This document shows, piece after piece, positions 1 to 6,455 of a stretch of DNA of 8,437 nucleotides. Within the stretch, counting starts at the first letter, position 1. Every line of letters begins with the position of its first letter. Location of the stretch: the NCBI GenBank assembly GCA_031282925.1, contig JAITCT010000193.1, positions 1 through 8,437 of the forward strand, given 5' to 3'. The translations under genes were made by a program, and so were the position numbers. The notes beneath the pieces were generated by a model. It saw only the letters and a program-made list of their open reading frames with translations. It did no database searches and was not told the origin of the DNA. Origin of the DNA: Dysgonamonadaceae bacterium. GTDB lineage: Bacteria > Bacteroidota > Bacteroidia > Bacteroidales > Azobacteroidaceae.

Positions 1-660
1 CCTTTCAACAGCGAAGTGGAAGATTTTTTCCTGAAAATCAAATTCCCTGTTTCGGTAGGTTACGGAATGACCGAATGTGCGCCTTTGATTAGTTTTTCAA
101 CCTGTGCCGATTTCATTCCCCATTCCTGCGGAAAAGTCCTGGAATGTATGGAAGCCCGGATTGATTCGGAAGACCCGGAAAATATGGCAGGAGAAATCCA
201 GGTGAGGGGGCAAAATGTAATGTCCGGCTATTACAAAAACGAAGCTGCAACCAACGAAGTGTTTACGGAAGACGGATGGCTGAAAACCGGCGACCTCGGC
301 ACACTGGACAAAAACAACAACCTGTTTATTCGCGGACGTTCCAAATCAATGATCCTCGGCTCCAGCGGGCAGAATATTTATCCCGAAGAAATCGAAGCCA
401 AACTCAACAATCTTCCTTTTGTCATGGAAAGTTTGGTTATGGAAAAAAACCGCCGCCTGGTTGCTTTGGTTTATCCCGATTACGGCGCGGTTGACGAATC
501 GGGCTTGTCGCACGACGATTTGCCGCTCGTTATGGAAGAAAATAAAGCGGCGCTGAATAAAACGGTCGCTTCCTATGAAAAAATTACGGAAATCAGGCTC
601 TTCCCGAATGAATTTGAAAAAACGCCGAAAAAAAGTATTAAACGCTATTTGTACAGTTAA
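1..660 (+). CDS. AMP-forming long-chain acyl-CoA synthetase-like ligase, C-terminal part (5' truncated by window)
   Basis: Reading is open from base 1, so the gene begins upstream of the window; the GTG at 16 is only an internal Val codon. About 219 residues are visible. The ANL-superfamily core motif GYGMTE (bases 58-75) closes the adenylate pocket. The TGD motif (286-294) holds the Asp expected to bind the AMP ribose, and RGRSK follows at the hinge to the C-terminal domain. The tail KTPKKSIKR carries the Lys expected to catalyse adenylation. Family knowledge: these enzymes join a fatty or other carboxylic acid to CoA through an acyl-AMP at the membrane or in the cytosol. The substrate cannot be read from this half. 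The neighbouring minus-strand acyltransferase and PaaK-like ligase suggest a lipid or acyl-modification setting, but the restriction-modification gene lies between. The TAA stop falls inside an inverted 8-mer repeat. Function as an acyl-activating enzyme is secure; the FadD-type assignment is likely. Confidence 0.9.
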   Translation, partial: PFNSEVEDFFLKIKFPVSVGYGMTECAPLISFSTCADFIPHSCGKVLECMEARIDSEDPENMAGEIQVRGQNVMSGYYKNEAATNEVFTEDGWLKTGDLGTLDKNNNLFIRGRSKSMILGSSGQNIYPEEIEAKLNNLPFVMESLVMEKNRRLVALVYPDYGAVDESGLSHDDLPLVMEENKAALNKTVASYEKITEIRLFPNEFEKTPKKSIKRYLYS

Positions 661-692
661 CAAGTAAACGAGTTAACGAGACTTGTTAACTG
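654..692. repeat. Intergenic 8-mer repeat array A with 12-bp perfect inverted arms
   Basis: The arms CAGTTAACAAGT (654-665) and ACTTGTTAACTG (681-692) are perfect reverse complements around a 15-base loop. Read as 8-base units, the element is TTAACAAG, TAAACGAG, TTAACGAG (657-680), then one inverted copy at 682-689. The stop codon of the upstream ligase is supplied by the first unit. No T-run follows either side, so a classical intrinsic terminator is not supported; an mRNA 3'-end hairpin is possible. Related arrays occur at 3061-3138 and 6344-6455. Confidence 0.85.
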
Positions 693-733
693 ACAAATCC
701 GTGCCGCGCAAAGTATAAAAATAACAAAAGAGG

Positions 734-3061
734 ATGGCAAACGAAAGAAAAACAGAACAAATCGTTAGAACGCACTTGGAGAAAGCCAATGCAATTATCA
801 GAATAGAAGAACAAAAATCCGATATTCCTAAAATTGACAAACTGCTCAAAACGGCTTCTAAAAAAGGCAACAGGCAAGGTCGTCCCGAATTTATCATTAC
901 ATTCAACCAAAACAACGATTTTCTGATTGTGATTGAATGTAAGGCAGATATTTCCAGGCACGAAAGTGAAACGAAAGACAAATTCTCTGATTTTGCCGTT
1001 GACGGCGTTTTGCTGTATGCCTCGTTTTTGTCAAAAGAATACGATGTACTGGCAATAGCCGTAAGCGGCGAAACACAGCAGCAACTTAAAATATCGCATT
1101 TTTTGCACCTCAAAAACGAACGCAAAGCCGTGCCGATGTTTGGGGACAAGCTTTTGCCTGTGCAGGATTATTTGAACGGTTATTTGAAAAGTCCGGAAAA
1201 ATTCAGGCAAGATTATAACGAGTTAATTTCTTATACAAAAGTTCTTAACGATAAACTTCAAAAATATAGCATACCCACAAAAGAGCGTGCTTTATTGTTA
1301 AGTTGTATTCTTATAGCATTGGAAGATGAGGCATTCTGTGCCTCGTATGATAAAAAATCAACCCCAAAAAGTTTGGCAGAATTTCTGACTGCAACTGTTG
1401 CCGAAAAATTAGAAGAAGCGAATCTGGATAATCAAAAAATCGAAAAGCTGAATACTCAATTTGGATTTATAAAAACCGATACTTCGCTTGCTACACAAGA
1501 AAATATATTGAAAGAGTTGATAGATGAAATAGATTGCAATATAAACCAATTTATTAAAACGCATGAATATTTTGACGTCTTGGGGCAACTGTATGTGCAA
1601 TTTTTACGGTATGCCAATAATGATAAAAGTTTGGGAATTGTATTAACCCCGCCCCATATCACAGGACTTTTTTCAGAATTAGCACAAGTAAATAAAAATT
1701 CTATAGTTTATGATAATTGCGCAGGTACAGGCGGTTTTTTGATTTCTGCAATGCGGGAAATGATAGAAAGTGCCAAAGGCGATGCACAAAAAATAAGAGA
1801 AATAAAATCTTCTCAGTTAATCGGAACAGAATACCAATCGCATATTTATGCGTTGGCAGTATCGAATATGTTTATTCATCAAGACGGCAAAACAAATATT
1901 ATAGGTGGTAGAAGCTGTTTTGAGGCAGAAGTTATTAATCAGGTTAAAGCGCAAAAACCAACCGTTGGACTTCTAAATCCGCCTTACACAAAAGAAAAAG
2001 AAGAACTGAGATTTGTGCTGAATAACTTGGAATGTTTGGTTGATGGCGGCACTTGTATCGCTATTGTTCCGATGCGCTGTGCATTGTTGAGCGAAGAAAA
2101 AGAGATTGAATACAAAAAACAAATATTGAGTAATCATACCCTGGAGGCTGTATTAACGATGCCTAACGATTTGTTCATTGATTCAAAAGTTAATACTTAC
2201 ACTTGCGCAATGATTTTTACGGCACATAGAAAACACCCCGAAAATCACAAAACATTTTTCGGATATTTTAAGGAAGATGGATTTATAAAACGAAAAGCAA
2301 CAGGAAGAACAGATTTAAACGGAACATGGGAAAAAATCAAAAATCGATGGAAAGATACATTCAGAAACAGGGAAGAGATTGCAGGCTTGTCTGTAAAGCG
2401 TGTTGTTACGGCTACCGACGAATGGTGCGTAGAGGCGTATATGGAAACGGATTATTCGCAATTAACGGAACAACATTTTTCGGAAGAAATAAGAAAATAT
2501 GTATCTTACAAACTTTTACATCTGGAAAATAACAATATTTCTCAAATCAATACCATAACACAAAATACGTTTGATATTGATACAAATTCCTGGGAATATT
2601 TTGACCTTAAAGATCTTTTCGGAACTCCGCAAAAATGCAAATGCAGCAATGCCAAAGAACTTTTAGATGAAGGCGACGACATCTATTATATCGGCGCTAA
2701 GAAGACTGACAATGGGGTTATGAATAAGGTTGTAATGGTAGAAAACTTAGTTGCCAAAGGAAATTGCATCCTGTTTATTGGCGATGGTCAAGGTTCTGTC
2801 GGTTTTTCCACTTACCAACCCATTGATTTCATCGGCTCAACCACGCTTTCCTGCGGTTATAATGAAAACCTTAACGCTTATAACGGATTATTTATGGTAA
2901 CGGTTTTGGATTTGGAACGCTGCAAATATTCTTTCGGCAGAAAATACGGGCCGAAACAGATACAAAAGGCAAAAATAAAACTACCCTCCAAAAACGGACA
3001 GCCCGATTGGCAATTTATGGAAGATTACATTAAGTCGTTACCTTATTCCAATTTGATATAA
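734..3061 (+). CDS. Type IIG-like restriction-modification enzyme: HsdR-type nuclease, N6-adenine methylase and recognition domain in one chain
   Basis: This 775-residue protein should methylate adenine in its DNA target and cut unmodified DNA, using one polypeptide. Residues 1-150 resemble the HsdR N-terminal PD-(D/E)xK nuclease: GRPEF gives acidic residue E52 and IVIECKAD gives E68 and K70. Residues 160-275 are probably a helical connector. Residues 280-500 form a gamma-class N6-adenine methylase: LTPPHI (304-309) upstream, SAM-binding motif I DNCAGTGGF (327-335; HsdM proteins usually read DPACGTGGF) and catalytic NPPY (415-418). Residues 615-775 look like half an HsdS subunit, ending in the KIKLPSKNGQPDWQFMEDY type of segment seen in such enzymes. 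No separate hsdM, hsdS or hsdR is adjacent. The ATG at 734 is the first start after an in-frame TAA at 722; AAGAGG abuts it with no spacer, so it is not a normal Shine-Dalgarno. The gene is A+T-rich compared with neighbours and has repeat hairpins at both ends. A methylase-only enzyme with a dead nuclease cannot be excluded, because the first acidic residue is Glu. Confidence 0.9.
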   Translation: MANERKTEQIVRTHLEKANAIIRIEEQKSDIPKIDKLLKTASKKGNRQGRPEFIITFNQNNDFLIVIECKADISRHESETKDKFSDFAVDGVLLYASFLSKEYDVLAIAVSGETQQQLKISHFLHLKNERKAVPMFGDKLLPVQDYLNGYLKSPEKFRQDYNELISYTKVLNDKLQKYSIPTKERALLLSCILIALEDEAFCASYDKKSTPKSLAEFLTATVAEKLEEANLDNQKIEKLNTQFGFIKTDTSLATQENILKELIDEIDCNINQFIKTHEYFDVLGQLYVQFLRYANNDKSLGIVLTPPHITGLFSELAQVNKNSIVYDNCAGTGGFLISAMREMIESAKGDAQKIREIKSSQLIGTEYQSHIYALAVSNMFIHQDGKTNIIGGRSCFEAEVINQVKAQKPTVGLLNPPYTKEKEELRFVLNNLECLVDGGTCIAIVPMRCALLSEEKEIEYKKQILSNHTLEAVLTMPNDLFIDSKVNTYTCAMIFTAHRKHPENHKTFFGYFKEDGFIKRKATGRTDLNGTWEKIKNRWKDTFRNREEIAGLSVKRVVTATDEWCVEAYMETDYSQLTEQHFSEEIRKYVSYKLLHLENNNISQINTITQNTFDIDTNSWEYFDLKDLFGTPQKCKCSNAKELLDEGDDIYYIGAKKTDNGVMNKVVMVENLVAKGNCILFIGDGQGSVGFSTYQPIDFIGSTTLSCGYNENLNAYNGLFMVTVLDLERCKYSFGRKYGPKQIQKAKIKLPSKNGQPDWQFMEDYIKSLPYSNLI

Positions 3062-3138
3062 TGAGTTGACAGGTAAACGAGTAAACAAGATTCGTTAACT
3101 TGTTTACTCGTCAACTCATTTACTTGTCAACTTATTTA
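3061..3138. repeat. Intergenic 8-mer repeat array B between convergent genes
   Basis: Direct units occupy 3066-3089 (a degenerate TTGACAGG, then TAAACGAG, TAAACAAG). Six inverted units occupy 3091-3138. The inner arms GAGTAAACAAG (3079-3089) and CTTGTTTACTC (3099-3109) pair perfectly around a 9-base loop. The outer arms ATGAGTTGAC (3061-3070) and GTCAACTCAT (3110-3119) also pair perfectly, leaving an 8-base bulge on the left arm. The array starts at the restriction-modification stop codon and runs into the 3' end of the convergent acyltransferase, encoding its last codons. It could serve both transcripts as a 3' hairpin, but no T-tract is present. Confidence 0.85.
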
Positions 3139-4249
3139 CCGGATTGGCATAAATATCTAAAAATAAGGAACCTAATAATTGTTTGTCTACCAAATAGCTG
3201 CTTAACCATTGCCTGTAACGGTTAAAAAAAGTCTTCTTTTCTTCTTCCGTATAATGTTGAGTGTATTGATTGCTTCCGGAACGTAAATCGTGAGCAATAT
3301 AGTTGTTGCAGCTCAGGCGATAGCCGGAAATAATTTGTTTATCAATCAGCAGGGCTGCCTGTTTGTTGAATTTGTTATCGGGCAATCCGGCCAAAGGCGA
3401 CAAATCATTTTCCGTCAGGGGCGTTCCGATGGATATATGCACTGCGCCTTTGGCTTGCATAATGCCTGTCAGGATACTGTGCAAATCCTCGCCGGGCTGT
3501 TTTACGTATTTCCCCTGTTTTTGCAAAAGATACAGTTCTTCGGCTTTCAAAAAATCGCAACTTTCCCACTGGTATGAAACGGAAACAGGCACGATATTTA
3601 ATTCTGCCAGCGCCTTGACGGGATTTCCGGGTTTGCTCAGATACAGCATTTTTATAATTCCCCGGTCGGTAGCGTCTATACCGTTCTTGGTACGCCCGTT
3701 GCGCTGTGCAATCCATACCGATTCGCGTTTTTCGAGCAGGACATAGCGAATGTATTCGGACAGATGCAAAGAATGGGTGTACAGGTCTTTGATATTCCCT
3801 TCGCGAATCACTTTGAACATTTTGTTGGATTTGCCGATATCGACCACTAATTCGGGATTCATCAGGTTGCTGCCGAAGGTGATTTCGGAAGTCCTGTATC
3901 CCGAAGTTACCAGGATATACTGGAGCAGGGAAGCGTCCAGCATAATATCGCGGTGGTTGGAAATGAACAAATACCGCCGGTTTTTATCAAGATTTTCTAT
4001 CCCTTCGGAAGTCAGGCTGGTAATGCTCCGGGCGATAATTTGTTCGTTTGCGGTTTTCATTATTTGGCTTTGAAATTCATCAATCGTCCGGATATTGCGG
4101 ACGATTGACCGGATTTTTTCGGGGTTTGTATCGGGAAATGCGAAAGCCGACAAAAGGGGAAAATATGCGTTGTCGGCCAGCCTGTTCATGGCGGGGTTGA
4201 TTTCTTCATCGTAATACGGGCGCAAGTCGTCGAATTTACTGTTTTTCAT
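3116..4249 (-). CDS. PlsB/PlsC-like glycerolipid acyltransferase family protein
   Basis: The 377 residues contain an acyltransferase core: SNHRDIMLD (97-105) as the His/Asp catalytic motif, MFKVIREGN (144-152), IAQRNGRTKNG (180-190) like the EG-x-R / EGGRS substrate-binding motif, and IVPVSVSY (219-226) like motif IV. Family knowledge: such enzymes move an acyl group from acyl-ACP or acyl-CoA to glycerol 3-phosphate or a lysophospholipid at the membrane. The protein is longer than ordinary PlsC (about 240 residues), with an added C-terminal part. Two motif oddities are visible: His99 and Asp105 are separated by five residues, not four, and Asn184 stands where Glu is common. Its start overlaps the stop of the PaaK-like gene by 4 bases (ATGA), so translation is probably coupled. 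Its last codons lie within repeat array B. The substrate is unknown. I am confident of the family, less so of catalytic activity. Confidence 0.82.
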   Translation of the reverse strand: MKNSKFDDLRPYYDEEINPAMNRLADNAYFPLLSAFAFPDTNPEKIRSIVRNIRTIDEFQSQIMKTANEQIIARSITSLTSEGIENLDKNRRYLFISNHRDIMLDASLLQYILVTSGYRTSEITFGSNLMNPELVVDIGKSNKMFKVIREGNIKDLYTHSLHLSEYIRYVLLEKRESVWIAQRNGRTKNGIDATDRGIIKMLYLSKPGNPVKALAELNIVPVSVSYQWESCDFLKAEELYLLQKQGKYVKQPGEDLHSILTGIMQAKGAVHISIGTPLTENDLSPLAGLPDNKFNKQAALLIDKQIISGYRLSCNNYIAHDLRSGSNQYTQHYTEEEKKTFFNRYRQWLSSYLVDKQLLGSLFLDIYANPVNKLTSK

Positions 4250-5553
4250 GGGTTCGTTTTTTTACGGTTATCAATAAATTTTACCGGTTTCCGGCTCATA
4301 TCAGGGAAGTTGATTTTCCGGATTTCTTCTGCCGGATGTATCTTTATCTCGGGAGCGACACGGATTTTTGCGCGGAAACGGTCTTTCATGTTTTTGTCTA
4401 TATCGTCCGGTTCCTGATTTCGCAGGCCTATATGGACAATGACGCGGTCGTTGCCCGTGTCGTTGCTTGTTACTTCAACGACATAATTTTCCACGCAGGG
4501 CGTATTGTCAAGGACGTCGTAAATAGCCGGCGGATAAAGCGTTGTCCCTTTGAATTTAATCAGGTGGTTTGTCCTGCCGATAACGGGGCTTACTCGCATG
4601 GAAGTGCGCCCGCAACGGCATTTTTCGGGATGAATGCTCACCATATCGCCTGTTTTGAAGCGCAGGAGGGGCATACCTTCCACGCCAAGCGTGGTAACGG
4701 CCAATTCGCCGGCAATGCCTTCGGGAACAGGGTTTCCGTTTTCGTCCGTTACTTCGCAAATGATGAGTTCGGGGTGGTGGTGTCCCCCGCAACCGTATTC
4801 ACATTCGGCAAAAGTGGTTGCCATTTCGGTGGAAGCATAAGTGGCATGAAGTACGACGTCCCATTTTTCGCGGATGCGTTCGGCAAGCAGGTTCGGCGAA
4901 AAATCGCGTTCGCGGAGGTTTTCGCCGATGCACACCGCTTTCCTTACGCTTGAATTGCAATAATCAATGCCATGGTTTTCGGCATATTGGATGATGTGCG
5001 GGATAAACGAAGGCACGCACATGATTGTGTTTGGCTTGATGCGGTTAATCGTATCCCACTGCAATTCGGGAATGCCGTTGCCTACGCGGATAATGCCGGC
5101 GCCAAGTTCTCTTAATCCGAGAAAATAGGCCAGGCCTGCCATAAAGCGCTTGTCAAGCGTAGTCATCAGTTGAACAATATCGCCGGGTTGAACGCCCGCG
5201 CAGAGGAATGAAATTTTCTCGTTATAGGCCAATCTGTTAAGGTCTTTGTCGGTCATCGCAAAGGTAACCGGGTCGCCCAAAGTGCCGGACGTTGTGATAT
5301 AGTCAATGATTTTTTCTTTCGGAACGCACAGGAAATCGGTGTTATACGACTGCAAATCCTTCTTTTCGGTAAAAGGGATTTGTTGCAAATCTTCCAGGTG
5401 ATTTATCCGCTCAACAACAATGTGGTTTTTACGAAACAGATTTTGATAGAAAGGCGACCTGTTTTTCAAGTAATCCAAAGCGATTTTCATCTTTTTTTCC
5501 TGGAAACGCTTAATATCTTCCACCGGTTCAAATTCTATTTCGGGAATATTCAT
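4246..5553 (-). CDS. PaaK-like (phenylacetate-CoA ligase family) AMP-forming CoA ligase
   Basis: The 435-residue length matches the phenylacetate-CoA ligase family, which activates aryl or acyl carboxylates with ATP and CoA. The phosphate-binding loop TTSGTLGDP is at 87-95, the adenine-site motif YASTE at 239-243 and TGD at 301-303. IGRTNHLIKFKGTTLYPPAI (325-344) is the segment that leads into the family's C-terminal domain. Cysteines and histidines at 251-260 (CEYGCGGHHH) plus C312 and C314 could bind a structural metal; that is inference. The start ATG is preceded by an overlapping short ORF (ATGA at 5550-5553), and the gene overlaps the downstream acyltransferase by ATGA, so the pair is almost certainly co-expressed. 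The substrate could be phenylacetate, indoleacetate, another aromatic acid or a fatty acid, and the sequence does not decide. It lies directly after trpG on the same strand with no clear terminator, which leaves read-through from the trp genes possible. Confidence 0.88.
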   Translation of the reverse strand: MNIPEIEFEPVEDIKRFQEKKMKIALDYLKNRSPFYQNLFRKNHIVVERINHLEDLQQIPFTEKKDLQSYNTDFLCVPKEKIIDYITTSGTLGDPVTFAMTDKDLNRLAYNEKISFLCAGVQPGDIVQLMTTLDKRFMAGLAYFLGLRELGAGIIRVGNGIPELQWDTINRIKPNTIMCVPSFIPHIIQYAENHGIDYCNSSVRKAVCIGENLRERDFSPNLLAERIREKWDVVLHATYASTEMATTFAECEYGCGGHHHPELIICEVTDENGNPVPEGIAGELAVTTLGVEGMPLLRFKTGDMVSIHPEKCRCGRTSMRVSPVIGRTNHLIKFKGTTLYPPAIYDVLDNTPCVENYVVEVTSNDTGNDRVIVHIGLRNQEPDDIDKNMKDRFRAKIRVAPEIKIHPAEEIRKINFPDMSRKPVKFIDNRKKTNP

Positions 5554-5696
5554 GATGGTTGTTTTTCTGCTTTTTGAATAATTTTCTTAACATTTCGAGG
5601 GTTTTGTAACTTACACACGCTTTCCCAATTTTCAAAATTCCCATTTCCCAAAGGGTGCATTTCAAATTGTCGCAGTGCGGTTGTGAAGCCTGTCAT
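5550..5696 (-). CDS. Possible small ORF (48 aa) ending in ATGA overlap with the CoA ligase
   Basis: Between trpG and the CoA ligase, an ATG at 5696-5694 opens a 48-codon frame ending in TGA at 5552-5550. The TGA shares bases with the ligase ATG, the same ATGA arrangement as at the next junction. The predicted peptide begins MTGFTTALRQF and ends KKIIQKAEKQPS; it has a basic C-terminal stretch, no signal peptide and no domain I recognise. An in-frame TGA lies three codons before the ATG, so it cannot extend upstream. The opposite strand is also open here without an ATG, and the stretch GGGAAATGGGAATTTT looks low-complexity. It may be a translational-coupling leader, a real microprotein or chance. 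Confidence 0.25.
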   Translation of the reverse strand: MTGFTTALRQFEMHPLGNGNFENWESVCKLQNPRNVKKIIQKAEKQPS

Positions 5697-5736
5697 TGGG
5701 ATTCACTCCGTAATTAGAATAAATGCATCAGAAAAT

Positions 5737-6333
5737 TTATTCCCTGCGGTCGCACAAAGGTAGCTCCGGCGGCGTTAAAAAATTCCGCATAATTATTTTT
5801 CCCTCAGGCGTCAAAACCGATTCGGGATGAAATTGGACGCCATGAACATCAAATGTTTTGTGGTGCAAGGCCATAATTTCTCCCTCGCTGTCCGTTGCCG
5901 TGATTTGCAATGCATCCGGGAATCCGTCGCGCGAAGCAATCCAGGAATGATACCTGCCTGCGATTATATTTTTCGGAAGGCCTTTAAAAATAATGTGTTC
6001 CGCGACAATATCAACAGGAGTAGCAACTCCGTGATAAACATCCCTCAGATTGACTAACGTTCCACCGAAACTTTCCGCAATCGCCTGATGTCCCAAACAA
6101 ACGCCGAGTATGCTTTTTTGCGGCGCATAACGTTTAATCAGCGGTAATAACAATCCGGCTTCGGAAGGGATTCCCGGTCCGGGCGAAAGGATGATTTTAT
6201 CGAAACGTTCGATTTCATCCAAACTTATTCTGTCATTACGATGAACTTCTACTTCCTTATAACCCAGTTCTTTTACCAAATGAAGCAGGTTATAGGTGAA
6301 GGAATCGTAATTGTCGAAAATCAAAATTTTCAT
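5737..6333 (-). CDS. trpG: Anthranilate synthase component II (glutamine amidotransferase subunit)
   Basis: TrpG releases ammonia from glutamine and passes it to TrpE, which makes anthranilate from chorismate as the first step of tryptophan synthesis in the cytosol. The 198-residue length is typical of a free, unfused subunit. Class I amidotransferase motifs are intact: NYDSFTYNL (8-16), PGPG (51-54), nucleophile Cys79 in GVCLGHQ, and the rest of the triad as His169 and Glu171 in VQFHPES. A pabA role cannot be excluded from this protein alone, since PabA is very similar, but the partner and the Trp-coding leader upstream favour trpG. It lies 118 bases downstream of trpE, separated by repeat array C, which is a long gap for subunits needed in equal amounts. 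No trpD, trpC or trpF follows; the next genes are the CoA ligase and acyltransferase. Confidence 0.95.
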   Translation of the reverse strand: MKILIFDNYDSFTYNLLHLVKELGYKEVEVHRNDRISLDEIERFDKIILSPGPGIPSEAGLLLPLIKRYAPQKSILGVCLGHQAIAESFGGTLVNLRDVYHGVATPVDIVAEHIIFKGLPKNIIAGRYHSWIASRDGFPDALQITATDSEGEIMALHHKTFDVHGVQFHPESVLTPEGKIIMRNFLTPPELPLCDRRE

Positions 6334-6343
6334 ATCGTGTCAG

Positions 6344-6455
6344 TAAACGAGTTGACGAGTAAACAAGTTGACGAGTAAACAAGTTGACAAGATTTGAACG
6401 AACGTTCCTTGTTATCTCGTTTACTTGTTAACTTGTCAACTCGTTTACTCATCAA
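6344..6455. repeat. Intergenic 8-mer repeat array C between trpE and trpG
   Basis: Six direct units fill 6344-6391 (TAAACGAG, TTGACGAG, TAAACAAG, TTGACGAG, TAAACAAG, TTGACAAG), all fitting TWRACRAG. A 16-base spacer (6392-6407) ends in the palindrome GAACGTTC. Six inverted units fill 6408-6455; on the minus strand two of these carry one mismatch each (ATAACAAG and TTGATGAG). The two 48-base arms could fold into one long imperfect hairpin in the trpE-trpG transcript. The trpE stop TGA lies within the last inverted unit. A 16-base super-unit is visible because TAAAC-type and TTGAC-type octamers alternate in the left arm. Confidence 0.9.

Noticed and set aside
654..692. Array A hairpin as an intrinsic terminator
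   Set aside because: The 12-bp inverted arms are perfect, but no T-run follows on either strand and the loop is 15 bases.
728..733. AAGAGG as Shine-Dalgarno for the restriction-modification gene
   Set aside because: It touches the ATG with no spacer, too close to position a ribosome normally.
3061..3138. Octamer arrays as a CRISPR array
   Set aside because: Units are 8 bases in direct contact, without unique spacers, and occur in both orientations; no cas gene is present.
4336..4953. 205-codon open frame on the plus strand opposite the PaaK-like ligase
   Set aside because: The minus-strand protein has clear ligase motifs across the whole interval, so this frame is an antisense shadow in G+C-richer DNA.
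5755..5762. Minus-strand TACCTTTG, a perfect -7 box, near the trpG 3' end as a possible promoter for the CoA ligase
   Set aside because: No TTTG lies 19-21 bases upstream; a lone TAnnTTTG is expected several times by chance in a window of this size.
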